Below, piece by piece: positions 16,328 through 24,965 of a stretch of 64,000 nt of DNA. The stretch is from Thermophilibacter immobilis. GTDB lineage: Bacteria > Actinomycetota > Coriobacteriia > Coriobacteriales > Atopobiaceae. Every line of letters begins with the position of its first letter. Positions within the stretch are counted from its first letter, which is position 1. The notes under the pieces were generated by a model that worked only from the letters and a program-made list of their open reading frames with translations, made no database searches and was not told the DNA's origin. The translations under genes and the position numbers were made by a program. The DNA is taken from assembly GCF_015277515.1 (NCBI RefSeq), contig NZ_CP063767.1, forward strand, positions 1,550,001-1,614,000, read 5' to 3'.

Positions 16328-17419
16328 CTACCGACAGCGAATGGGGATGGGGCGCGGAGGCGTGCGGGGCTTATCGGCACCGGCCCTCACGATGGCCTTC
16401 TCTTCGCAGACGGAGACACACGCGCCGCACTGCGTACAGGCGCGCTGGTCGATCACGTGGACGAAGCGGGGTTTGCCGAGAATGGCCTCGTCCTCGCAGG
16501 CGTCCAGACAGTCCCCGCAGCCCACGCAGAGGCTGGGAAGGATGTGATAGGTCATGTACGCGGCGCACTCGCTGGCCGGACAGACCTTCTTGGTAAAGTG
16601 CTGCTCGATCTCGCTACCAAAGCCGTCTAGGAACCCCATGGTGGTAGCCGCCATGATGCGGCCCTGCTCACAGAGGCTCTGGGTCTTCATCACGGGACAG
16701 AGGTCGCGCAGAAGGGCCACGTCAGCGGCCTTGCCGCGCTTGGAGCAGACATCTGCGAGCGTGACGTGAGCCTGGTAGCTGCCCTCGTAGCCAAAGACGC
16801 AGCGCCCGCAGCTCTCGTGACGGTAGAGGGAGAGGATCTCCTCGAGCGCGTGGGCCATACAGGACGTGGCCCCAAAGACGCGCACGTAGTCGGAACCCAG
16901 CTCGACGGGGGCCGCGCCATCGCCGGCCACGTAGAGCGCCCCGTTCGGATACCCTACGTAGACGGCCTTGGCGTCCGTGACGCCCGAGGCCTCCACGAGT
17001 GCCGTGACCGTCGTCCTTCGCGGCATCTCCACGGGGGCGTCCGCGCCCTCGAGCCACGTCCAGCGCATGTCGGGCGAGCCGAGGAGCTCCTCGCCCGCAA
17101 GCAGCCGCAGGCCTTGCGTGGTACCCGTGGGCGCCGATGGCAGGGGCTTCTCGCCAGCCAGGACGCAGGCGCAGGCCGTGTCGTTATCGTAGACGAAGCC
17201 CAGAGAGCCGTCCGTCTCTACGACGCGCGCGCGTCCGGCGAGAAGGCCGGCGAGCTCCGCGACCACAGGCTCTCCCGCAGGTACGAGCGCGGACACGTCC
17301 TCACCCGCGTCGGCGAGCTCGCGAATCTTGGCCGCCGCGCCCGCAACGTCCCACTTGAGCAGGTACAGAGCGACCGGGGCCGCCTGGTAGGTCGGCATGA
17401 AGCTGACAATCGTCGTCAT
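16328..17419 (-). CDS. NuoF-like ferredoxin-type iron-sulfur protein
   Basis: A 364-residue protein. The central part resembles the SLBB-like (VTALVEASGVTDAKAVYVGY) and C-terminal Fe-S regions of NuoF/HydB-type subunits (ESCGRCVFGYEGSYQ...RDLCPVMKTQSLCEQG). Two 4Fe-4S ferredoxin motifs follow (CVGCGDCLDAC and CTQCGACVSVC). The N-terminal FMN/NADH-binding domain of true NuoF is not evident, and the third Cys of the usual CxxCxxC is replaced (CGRCVFG), so this is probably an electron-transfer rather than NADH-binding subunit. Its ATG overlaps the stop of the upstream NuoG-GltD gene as ATGA. Confidence 0.75.
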   Translation of the reverse strand: MTTIVSFMPTYQAAPVALYLLKWDVAGAAAKIRELADAGEDVSALVPAGEPVVAELAGLLAGRARVVETDGSLGFVYDNDTACACVLAGEKPLPSAPTGTTQGLRLLAGEELLGSPDMRWTWLEGADAPVEMPRRTTVTALVEASGVTDAKAVYVGYPNGALYVAGDGAAPVELGSDYVRVFGATSCMAHALEEILSLYRHESCGRCVFGYEGSYQAHVTLADVCSKRGKAADVALLRDLCPVMKTQSLCEQGRIMAATTMGFLDGFGSEIEQHFTKKVCPASECAAYMTYHILPSLCVGCGDCLDACEDEAILGKPRFVHVIDQRACTQCGACVSVCEEKAIVRAGADKPRTPPRPIPIRCR

Positions 17420-19560
17420 CGCGCGCTCACTTCCTCGTAGTCGGTCCACAGGCGCGGCGTCTGGAGCCTGAGTCTGAGATCGCACTGCAGGCAGCGGGAT
17501 GCCTCAGCCGTGGCCTCGTCCTCGGAGAAAGGGCACTCGAAGACCTCGAAGGTGCACACGCGCTCACCTGCGGGCGCGAACTGCGGAGAGACGCGTCCCT
17601 CGTAGAAGCTCTGGGGGGCGGGGCCTAGGCGGTCGGGGCCCTCCTCGCGCTCGGTAAGCTGCTCGGTGATGTCCCCATCGCCGCCTAGGAAGCGGTCGAT
17701 GGAGACCGCGGCCTCGCGACCCTGCTCGATGGCGGCGACCACGGACTTGGTGCCGGTGACGCAGTCGCCGGCGGCCCAGACGCCCTCCATGCTCGTGGCA
17801 AGCTCGTCGTCGGTTGCCACGTAGGGCCCGTGGGTGAGCTCGAGGCCCATCTGGTCGGTCCCCTCGGGCCTCTGGCCTACGGCAAAGATGACGTGGTCGG
17901 CGGCAAGGGCGAGCTCGCCGTCCTCCACGAGCTCGGTCACCGGCCTGTGGTTCTCGTCAAAGTAGAAGCGCGCGATCTTGTGGAGCGTGACGGACCCCAC
18001 GCGCCCGCTTCCCGGCTCGGACTCGTTGAGCGAGACGAACGAGTAGGCGTCGTGGAGCTCGACGCCCTCCTCGGAGGCCTCGGCGCGCTCTTCAGCGGTG
18101 GAGGTCATCTTGTCGAGCGACTCGAGGCAGGCCACGTCAACCTTCTGGGCGCCCAGGCGCACGGCGGTGCGTGCGCAGTCATAGGCGACGTTTCCGCCCC
18201 CGAGCACGACCACGCGACCGGAGGCGTCGAACGGCTCGCCAAGGCGGGCGCGCTTGAGGAAGTCAGTGTTCACGTAGACGCCGTCGAGGTCAGACCCCTC
18301 CATGGGAAGGCGCGCCCCAGCATGGGTGCCCACGCTCACGAGCACGGCGTCGTAGCCCTGAGTGAGAAGCCCCGCCGGGTCGCCCACATGGCGCCCGCAG
18401 AGGAGCTCAACACGAGGCTCATCGTCGGATCCCTGCGAGATCTCGCGAATGATAGCAACCTCGTTGTCCACGGTCGCATCAGAAAGGCGATAGGCCGGAA
18501 TGCCGTAGCGCATCTGTCCGCCGGCCTTCTCGTTGGCCTCGAAGACGCTCACGCGGTGACCTTTCTCGGCGAGGTAGAGCGCCGCGGTGAGGCCTGCGGG
18601 GCCGGCGCCCACCACGGCGACGCGCCTTCCGGTGAGCCGGTCGTGACGCACGCGAGCCTTCCACTCCCCCGTGTCGCGCACGGCGGCGGAGCGCTTGAGG
18701 CGGCAGATGGAGAGGGGTGCGGTGAGTCCGTTGCGCTTGCAGGAGTCCTCGCACGGATGGACGCAGATAGATCCGAGCGTCTCGGGGAAGGGGACCTTCT
18801 CGCGCACGACGGCGGTGGCGCGCTCCCACTCACCGTTCTTGACGTGACGCAGGTAGCGCGGGACGTCCGTGTGGGCCGGGCAGCCCGAGCGACAGGGCAC
18901 CACGTTGTCGGCACGGCTGCGATCATCCTGCGCGAGCCCGACGATGTCCACGATGGAGCCTGTGGGGCAGACCTCGACGCACGCCCCGCAGAAGCGACAT
19001 CCCGCCTTCTCGAGCGAGACCCCGCCGTCGGTGCCGATGCGGATGCCGTCGGGAGTGTGCTGATAGTCGAGGACGCCCACGCCACGCAGCTCGCGACAGG
19101 CGCGCACGCAGCGGCCGCAGCGGATGCAGCGCGTGAACATGTGCGTGATGAGCGGGTTGGAGTCGTCGGTGGCCACCGGGCGGCTCTTGACGTGCCAGCG
19201 CGTAGGCGAGACTCCCATGAACTGGTACATCGACTGCAGCTCGCACATTCCGTACTTAAGGCAGCCGGTGCAGTCGGTGGGATGCGTCGCCAAGATGAGC
19301 TCCATGGCCATGCGGCGCACGCGCTCCGCATGTTCGCCCCCGACCTCGACGCGCATGCCCTCGCGGGCGGTGGTCTTGCAGGCGCACACCGGTTCCGTGT
19401 CACCGTCGATCTCGACCATGCAGAGGCGACAGCCCCCCACGGCCTCGAGGTCGGGATGCTTGCAGAGGTGCGGGATGAAGATGCCGGCGTCAAGCGCAGC
19501 GTCGAGGACGCTCTGCCCCTCGCGCGCGTTGACCTGTCGACCGTTTATGGTCAGCTTCAC
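17416..19560 (-). CDS. NuoG-GltD-type FAD/NAD(P)-binding iron-sulfur oxidoreductase
   Basis: A 714-residue multidomain protein. In order: 2Fe-2S ferredoxin (CKHPDLEAVGGCRLCMVEID), NuoG-type His-Cys cluster (HPTDCTGCLKYGMC), two 4Fe-4S motifs (CIRCGRCVRAC, CRFCGACVEVC), a GltD-type N-terminal region (CPAHTDVPRYLRHV...CVHPCEDSCKR), an FAD site (VAVVGAGPAGLTAALYLAEKG), an NAD(P) site (VVVLGGGNVAYDCARTA), and GVWAAGDC. Such proteins connect NAD(P)H to ferredoxin or a partner reductase. The GTG start at 19560 follows GAGGGGAGA; a longer upstream frame lacks support. It forms a two-gene operon with the NuoF-like gene. Confidence 0.85.
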   Translation of the reverse strand: MKLTINGRQVNAREGQSVLDAALDAGIFIPHLCKHPDLEAVGGCRLCMVEIDGDTEPVCACKTTAREGMRVEVGGEHAERVRRMAMELILATHPTDCTGCLKYGMCELQSMYQFMGVSPTRWHVKSRPVATDDSNPLITHMFTRCIRCGRCVRACRELRGVGVLDYQHTPDGIRIGTDGGVSLEKAGCRFCGACVEVCPTGSIVDIVGLAQDDRSRADNVVPCRSGCPAHTDVPRYLRHVKNGEWERATAVVREKVPFPETLGSICVHPCEDSCKRNGLTAPLSICRLKRSAAVRDTGEWKARVRHDRLTGRRVAVVGAGPAGLTAALYLAEKGHRVSVFEANEKAGGQMRYGIPAYRLSDATVDNEVAIIREISQGSDDEPRVELLCGRHVGDPAGLLTQGYDAVLVSVGTHAGARLPMEGSDLDGVYVNTDFLKRARLGEPFDASGRVVVLGGGNVAYDCARTAVRLGAQKVDVACLESLDKMTSTAEERAEASEEGVELHDAYSFVSLNESEPGSGRVGSVTLHKIARFYFDENHRPVTELVEDGELALAADHVIFAVGQRPEGTDQMGLELTHGPYVATDDELATSMEGVWAAGDCVTGTKSVVAAIEQGREAAVSIDRFLGGDGDITEQLTEREEGPDRLGPAPQSFYEGRVSPQFAPAGERVCTFEVFECPFSEDEATAEASRCLQCDLRLRLQTPRLWTDYEEVSAR

Positions 19561-19658
19561 GTGTCTCCCCTCAGAGACGCACGCCGCGACAGGGTCTCTC
19601 TCCCCGCGGCACACAACACGGGGCCCCGCCAGGCGGGGCCTCGCTCATGACGAAGGTC

Positions 19659-21143
19659 CTAGTACTCGAACAGGCCTGCCGCCGCGTTCTCCCCGGCAAT
19701 ACGCCCGGAGTTGAGGCAGAAGCCCATGGTGTTGCCCGGGATGCAGTAGTTGTAGGAGTCACCATAGATGGCGCAGGCGTCTGTGCCCACGCAGTACAGA
19801 CCGTCGACAACCTTGTAGTCGTCGGTCATGACCTCCATCTTGTGGTTGATGAGCACGCCTCCCAGGGTGCCGTAGGCACCAACGTACTGCTTGCAGCAGT
19901 AGAACGGGCCCTTCTCGAGCGGCTGCATGTACTCGCGCTCCTTCTCGAAGAGGGAGTCCCAGCCCTCGGTGCACATCTGGTTGTACTCCTCGACGTTGGC
20001 GAGAAGTCCGTCGGCGTCGATGCCGGCCTTCTGGGCGAGCTCCTCGAGCGTGTCGGCCTGGCAGATGGGCTCGTAGCCGTCGGCGAGGTCGCGCTCCCAC
20101 TGCTCGTCGAAGCCCTCGTAGAGGTCGGCCGGGTGGACGTGGGAGACGATGTCGGGACCGCTCTTCTTCCAGTGCTTGAGCATCTTGGCATCGAAGATGG
20201 CATAGCCGACCTTGCCGGGGAGGTGATTAATCGCGTTGCCCACGAAGGTGGTGTTGAAGATCTCGTCTTCGGGCATGAAGCGCTCGCCCAGGCGGTCGCA
20301 CCAGTAGCAGGGCTGGCGGAAGGCCCCCTCAACGTAGAAGTGGTTCATGTTATCCGGAATCTGGTACATCATCTCCATGCTCACGGGCGTGTGGCCGCCC
20401 CCCACGGCATGGCACATGTTGATGCCGTCGCCGTCCATGCCGGGCACGGCGAAGCTAAAGAGGTCCTTGCCCCACTCGAAGCCCAGGTTCTCTTTGATGA
20501 GCTTGGCGTTGTTGCCAAACCCACCCGTGGCCACGATGACCGACGAGCAGGAGATCTCATACTCCTCGCCGTCCTTGTCCTTAGCGGCAACTCCGCAGAC
20601 CTTGCCCCCGTCGTCGGTGAGAAGACCGGTGGCCGGGGTCTCGAACATGAACTCCACGCCCAGGTCCTGGGCACGCTCGGTCATGCGCTTAGTCATGGTG
20701 GTCGCCGCACGCGGGCCGGGCTCGGACCCGTCCTCGGGCTGGACGACGTGCCAGGTGTACTCGCCGTCGGCGTAGGCGCGGGTGCGCTCGCGAGCGCGGA
20801 AGGCCGGGCGGACGCTGTTGAACACGACGCCCATGTCCTGCAGCCACGCGATGGTGTCGCCGCTCTTGAAGTAGTAGTCGCGCACGAGGCGGGCATCCAC
20901 CTGATAATGCGTGTAGAACATGTGCTTGCGGAAGAGCTCTCCGGGCGTCACCTCGATCATCGACGCCTTCTGGACCGGCGATCCGGCCGCAGCCGGGCCC
21001 ATGCCCATGTTGGCGGCCCCACCGGTGGTGGATGACTTCTCGAGGGTGAGAACCCTCGCGCCGCTCTCTGCGGCAGCGACGGACGCGGCCAAGCCGGAAA
21101 GGCCTGCCGCAACGACAACGACGTCGGTCCCGAGTTGCTTCAT
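19659..21143 (-). CDS. FAD-dependent fumarate-reductase-type flavoprotein
   Basis: A 494-residue protein of the fumarate reductase/3-ketosteroid-dehydrogenase flavoprotein family. It has the N-terminal dinucleotide-binding stretch DVVVVAAGLSGLAASVAA, EKSSTTGGAANMG, VIVATGGFGNN, and C-terminal YGTLGGVLI and NTMGFCLNSGRIAGENAA. The first Gly of the usual GxGxxG is Ala (AAGLSG). No signal peptide or heme motif is seen, so it is probably cytosolic. Coriobacteria have many such reductases with different alkene substrates. The substrate here is unknown. The ATG at 21143 follows AAGGAGG. Confidence 0.8.
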   Translation of the reverse strand: MKQLGTDVVVVAAGLSGLAASVAAAESGARVLTLEKSSTTGGAANMGMGPAAAGSPVQKASMIEVTPGELFRKHMFYTHYQVDARLVRDYYFKSGDTIAWLQDMGVVFNSVRPAFRARERTRAYADGEYTWHVVQPEDGSEPGPRAATTMTKRMTERAQDLGVEFMFETPATGLLTDDGGKVCGVAAKDKDGEEYEISCSSVIVATGGFGNNAKLIKENLGFEWGKDLFSFAVPGMDGDGINMCHAVGGGHTPVSMEMMYQIPDNMNHFYVEGAFRQPCYWCDRLGERFMPEDEIFNTTFVGNAINHLPGKVGYAIFDAKMLKHWKKSGPDIVSHVHPADLYEGFDEQWERDLADGYEPICQADTLEELAQKAGIDADGLLANVEEYNQMCTEGWDSLFEKEREYMQPLEKGPFYCCKQYVGAYGTLGGVLINHKMEVMTDDYKVVDGLYCVGTDACAIYGDSYNYCIPGNTMGFCLNSGRIAGENAAAGLFEY

Positions 21144-21285
21144 GAGTCCTCCTTGACGAACGCTCCTGAAAACCTGCGGATACCCCTCTACCATCGCCCC
21201 CCGCGCGTCCCGGCGCCATGTGCGCCCACCCTATTCCTGACGATAAGAACGCGGCGGGTTTGTGCGCAGGGGCCAAACGGAGCGA

Positions 21286-21675
21286 CTACGCGCGCGACGG
21301 CGCCGTCGGTGCGATTGCGTCGCGGTAGTGGGCGACGCGCGCCTTGTAGGCGTCGGTCTTCTTCATCTGGGCGAGCCTGCCCTCGTTCTCGGCGATGTCC
21401 TTGCCGTGGAGCTCCTTGCCGGACAAGACGTCGTGGACGCGATGGAGCTGATCCTCCGGATAGGTGATCTCGACTGCCCCGTCGGCGACCGAGATCGTTC
21501 CCTCGAGGCCGCAGGCGCAACAGATGGCCTTGTCGGTGCCCGGGACGAGGTAGAAGTCGTTGCAGTTGCAGTGGAGGCAGACGCCGCTTCTAGTACGCGC
21601 CGTCTTCGACAACGCCGAATACGCCAATATCTGCTCGGGTGTCTCCATGGTAGATTCGCTCACGAGCACCATCAC
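21286..21675 (-). CDS. Zn-ribbon protein, possible remnant of a flavodoxin-fold reductase
   Basis: A 129-residue frame with two Cys pairs (CLHCNC, CCACG) and a C-terminal GRLAQMKKTDAYKARV helix. The order of features matches the C-terminal extension of the reductase at 13623-14597, but no flavodoxin domain precedes it. The sequence from 21676 to 21884 shows no related frame. It may be an independent small protein or the surviving tail of a truncated gene. The start is uncertain (21675 or 21648). Confidence 0.5.
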   Translation of the reverse strand: MMVLVSESTMETPEQILAYSALSKTARTRSGVCLHCNCNDFYLVPGTDKAICCACGLEGTISVADGAVEITYPEDQLHRVHDVLSGKELHGKDIAENEGRLAQMKKTDAYKARVAHYRDAIAPTAPSRA

Positions 21676-21884
21676 ATCAGTTCTGCAGAGCCTGATGGCG
21701 AACCCCCGCAGGCAGCTATCCCCTGCCGTTCACGATTGGCTACACGGCATGACTACCTGCCTGGCACCGGCGATCTTCGCGCGGAGACACAAGAGCATCG
21801 CATGAGCCCAGCGAAGCTCGCACGGTCGCATGCCACGATGGATTCCCGACTTTCGCGTCCTCGACGCTGAAAGCTCGGCGCAGG

Positions 21885-22769
21885 CTACCAGCTCAGAAGC
21901 TCGTAGCCCGTCTCGGTAACCACGAGTTGAACCTCCCACTGAGCCGTGTCGGAGCCGTCCTTGGTGCGGACAGTCCACCCGTTGGGGTCCGTCATGTCGA
22001 TGTCGGGCGCGCCGGCGTTGACCATGGGCTCGATTGTGAAGCACATGCCGGGCACGAGCACGACGCCCTCCCCCGGCTCGCCCACGAAGCCCACGAACGG
22101 GTCCTCGTGGAACTCGAGGCCGATGCCGTGGCCGCCGAACTCGCGCACGACCGAGAAGCCGGCCTCCTCCACGCAGCTCTGGACCGCATGGGACATGTCT
22201 CCGAGGTAGCCCCAGGGCTTGACGGCCGCAAGGCCGCGCCTGACCGCCTCGTACGTCACCTCGACGAGCCGGCGGCGCTCGTCGCCCACCTCGCCGATGC
22301 AGAACATGCGCGAGGAGTCAGAGAAGTAGCCGTCACGGATCGTCGAGCAGTCGACGTTGATGATGTCACCGTCCTTCAAGACCTCGTCCTCGTTGGGGAT
22401 GCCGTGGCAGACCACGTTGTTGACCGAGGTGCACTCGCTGTTGGGGAAGCCCTCGTAGCCTAGGTCCGCGGGGACGGAGCCATGCTCGACCGTGTAGTCG
22501 TGCACCCAGCGGTCGACCTCGGCGGTGGTGACGCCGGCCTTGATGTGCTCTCCCACGTAGTCCAGGACGCCGATGTTCACCTCGGCGCTGTGCTTGATGC
22601 CCGCGATGTCGGCGGGCGTCTTGAGCAGCCTGCGCGGCAGGACCTCGTGGCCCTGGCTGTGGAGCCGCTCGAGCCGCTCGTCGGTGGCCTCGTGGCACTT
22701 CTTGTACTTCCTGCCGCTTCCGCACCAGCACACGTCGTTGCGGCCGGGGACCGGTTCATTGTCATACAT
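21885..22769 (-). CDS. map: Methionine aminopeptidase type I with N-terminal SEC-C motif
   Basis: A 294-residue protein. The N-terminal SEC-C zinc motif (GRNDVCWCGSGRKYKKCH) precedes the type I aminopeptidase core. The metal-ligand regions can be seen as DIINVDCSTIRDGYFSDSSR, FGGHGIGLEFHEDP and CFTIEPM. The enzyme removes initiator methionine from new proteins, and the SEC-C tag may help ribosome association. The ATG follows AAGGAAG. No second methionine aminopeptidase is seen in this window. Confidence 0.92.
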   Translation of the reverse strand: MYDNEPVPGRNDVCWCGSGRKYKKCHEATDERLERLHSQGHEVLPRRLLKTPADIAGIKHSAEVNIGVLDYVGEHIKAGVTTAEVDRWVHDYTVEHGSVPADLGYEGFPNSECTSVNNVVCHGIPNEDEVLKDGDIINVDCSTIRDGYFSDSSRMFCIGEVGDERRRLVEVTYEAVRRGLAAVKPWGYLGDMSHAVQSCVEEAGFSVVREFGGHGIGLEFHEDPFVGFVGEPGEGVVLVPGMCFTIEPMVNAGAPDIDMTDPNGWTVRTKDGSDTAQWEVQLVVTETGYELLSW

Positions 22770-22792
22770 GACTAACTTCCTTTCGACACCCG

Positions 22793-23638
22793 CTAGTATG
22801 GCACGCGAGCGAGGCGCGCGCTTCGCTCGCCGGGCGCTGTGATGACGGCGCGAAAGTCGGGGCTGCCCGCGTCATAGGTTTTGCAGGGGCACAGGTGGCA
22901 GATGCCGGTCCAGCTGTCCACGATGCCGTGCTGCCACGCAAAGCCCCGGGCGCCCTGGGCAAAGCGCGCCGCCTTGTCGAAGCTCGCGAGGTCGGCCTTG
23001 CAAAACGCGTGCGCGTGATGACCCGTGTAGAAGCGTTCGAAGTCGAGCCCCTCCATCTTTGCCAGCGCGCGACGCCACGCCGAGAGGGGCAGGCTCTCCT
23101 CGAAGCGCAGGCACATGATGGGCCTAACGGCATCGCCCGAGAACAGGACGGCCCGCTCGGGGCAGAGGTAGCCCGCCGACGCATTCGTGTGCCCGGGGAG
23201 AAGGACGCGCGTGAGGCTCAGGCCCCCGAGGTCGAGACGGTCTTTCTCCCCCACATGGGTCACCCTCGGCCGCCTCTGCGGACGTACGGGCCAGACGTTT
23301 GCCGTCTCGATAAGTCCACCGTCGAGGGCCGCGACACAAAACGCCGACGCGTTCTTCTCCGTCTCTTCCCAGTGGCCGTCCTCGCCAGCCGTCATCGCCA
23401 CGCGCTCGAAGCGATAGGCGCCCGAGGCGTGGTCCGGGTGTCGGTACGTGAGGAGCACGTCCACGGGCTGGCCTCCTGCGAGTGCCTTGGCTACCGCGCG
23501 CACGTCACCGACCCCGGACATGGTGTCCACAAGCGCGGCGCGGCGCTCTCCTACCACAAGGTAGGAGCGACAGCCCAGCGGGTCGGACAGGGCAAAGACG
23601 CCGTGGTCGAGCTCGTCCACTTGAATGGGATCCGTCAT
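22793..23638 (-). CDS. MBL-fold metallo-hydrolase with altered metal motif
   Basis: A 281-residue metallo-beta-lactamase-fold protein. The signature reads TYRHPDHASG (Tyr65, His67, Asp69, His70), so the first His of the usual HxHxDH is Tyr. Later ligand regions remain: LPGHTNASAGY, LFSGDAV and TGHHAH. Family members hydrolyse thioesters, lactones or phosphodiesters. The altered first ligand may change the metal content. The start ATG overlaps, as ATGA, the stop of the frameshifted membrane gene upstream, which suggests they once formed an operon. Confidence 0.75.
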   Translation of the reverse strand: MTDPIQVDELDHGVFALSDPLGCRSYLVVGERRAALVDTMSGVGDVRAVAKALAGGQPVDVLLTYRHPDHASGAYRFERVAMTAGEDGHWEETEKNASAFCVAALDGGLIETANVWPVRPQRRPRVTHVGEKDRLDLGGLSLTRVLLPGHTNASAGYLCPERAVLFSGDAVRPIMCLRFEESLPLSAWRRALAKMEGLDFERFYTGHHAHAFCKADLASFDKAARFAQGARGFAWQHGIVDSWTGICHLCPCKTYDAGSPDFRAVITAPGERSARLARVPY

Positions 23639-24174
23639 GCCTCATCTCCCTCGTAAAAGAAAGCGGGCCCGCGGCTGGGCTCGGGATCCTTCATGAGACG
23701 ACGGGCAATCCCCTCGGCACGTGGTGCCCAGAGCAGAGACACCACGTAGCCGACGACCCAGCACGGCAGGAAGCTTCCCATAAGCGCCCCAGGAAATGCC
23801 GCCAGGGGGCAGCCCTTGCATGACGATGGCGTTGACGTAGGTCAAGTGAGAACGTTCACGACCACGTAGATGGTGTTGACCACCAGGTTGAGCAGCAGGC
23901 CGAACTTGAGGCCGTCGGAGGGCTTGGAGCCGCAGGCGCGGGCGAACGAGAAGCCCAGTCGCTCGGACGGTATGAACCAGCCCACGAAGAACGAGATGAC
24001 GTAGGACAGCCCTATGTTCATGAGCGTCGTGAAGAGAAGCGCCGGCACGAACGCCTTGGAGGGCAGCCCCGCGGAGCTCACTCCCAGGTAGCTCGCGACC
24101 ACCGAGACGGAGATGGCGATGAGGATGTTGGTGAGCAGGACCTTGACGAGCTTAGTGGAATTCTTCATGGGCAT
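23635..24174 (-). pseudogene. Frameshifted membrane protein gene
   Basis: An ATG at 24174 with GGAAGG upstream opens a frame of 110 residues with two or three hydrophobic segments, ending in VVVNVLT and a stop at 23842. Coding-like sequence continues in other frames: TYVNAIVMQGLPPGG in one, then GALMGSFLPCWVVGYVVSLLW to FFYEGDEA in another, ending at 23635 in an ATGA overlap with the hydrolase gene. At least two compensating frame changes are needed to join them. The reconstructed layout resembles the membrane protein at 6378-6815. A base-calling error could explain one shift but is less likely for both. Confidence 0.7.
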
Positions 24175-24379
24175 GGTGCAAACCTTCCGTTCGTGTGGGA
24201 AACCGATACGTACCGTGAGAACCGCGCCCGGGACGAGCCCGGGCCATAACCCGCGCGCATCATGCTAGGAAGGAGGAAGCCACTCCCCTACGGTGGGGGA
24301 CCTCAAAAAACACAAGGAGAAAGGGGTCCCCTTGTGCCCACGCACAAGGGGATGAGTTAATGAGTTGCCTGATCTAACA

Positions 24380-24524
24380 GTTGTGAGTGCCGCGCCTGAT
24401 TTGGCGGAAGTGAGCGCGCACGGCACCCGATTCGACGGTTGTGAGCGCGTTGAGATGCTCACTTCTCATAATTCAAGCGCCGCTCACGCTCACTTCTCAG
24501 GATTACGGCACCCACGCTCACTTC
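24380..24524. repeat. Palindromic GAAGTGAGCG repeat, copy D
   Basis: A more divergent copy. Direct arms TTGTGAGTGC (24381-24390), GAAGTGAGCG (24407-24416) and TTGTGAGCGC (24439-24448); inverted arms GCTCACTTC (24457-24465), CGCTCACTTC (24487-24496) and CGCTCACTTC (24515-24524). ATAATTCAAGCGCCG follows the first inverted arm, matching the tail of copies A-C. It lies 54 bp downstream of the acpS stop. The stretch 24175-24379 holds the ribosome-binding and promoter region of the broken membrane gene and a short CCCTTGTG/CACAAGGGG hairpin near 24330-24350. Confidence 0.75.
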
Positions 24525-24577
24525 GCGCGATTACGGTGCCGGGCACACCGGCCCCAGGGCGCACGGCCCACCGCTCT

Positions 24578-24952
24578 CTACTGGGCGATCACGAAGGCCG
24601 TGGCGAGCCCGCATTCGTTGGTGATGGAGACCAACAGCTCGCTCGCACCCGCCTCATCGAGCACGTCTGCGAGAGGTCCCGTGGTCGTGACGTGCGGGCA
24701 GCCGTTCGCATCCTCGAGCGTCTCGACCAGGCGCAGGTCGAAGCCACCCCGTGTGAGGGGCGCGAGCGCCTTGAACACGGCCTCCTTGACAGCGAATTTG
24801 CCAGCCAGACGCTCGCAAGGACGGTGCCGCGCGAACGCCTGCGCGCGCTCGGCGACCGTGAACGTATGCGTCACGAAGGCACCCTGCGCGTCCGCGCAGA
24901 GGCGCTCCATCTCGACCACGTCCACGGTGTCGACGCCGACTCCCCTGATCAT
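24578..24952 (-). CDS. acpS: Holo-[acyl-carrier-protein] synthase
   Basis: A 124-residue protein, the usual AcpS length. It starts MIRGVGVDTVDVVEM with the Mg-binding Asp, and has the second signature LAGKFAVKEAVFKAL. AcpS transfers the phosphopantetheine arm from CoA to acyl carrier proteins. It lies 13 bp downstream of the ppc stop and may be co-transcribed. It could also modify the carrier protein of the thiolase operon. C-terminal residues GASELLVSITNECGLATAF fit the family. Confidence 0.93.
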   Translation of the reverse strand: MIRGVGVDTVDVVEMERLCADAQGAFVTHTFTVAERAQAFARHRPCERLAGKFAVKEAVFKALAPLTRGGFDLRLVETLEDANGCPHVTTTGPLADVLDEAGASELLVSITNECGLATAFVIAQ

Positions 24953-24965
24953 CGCGGCCGCACCC

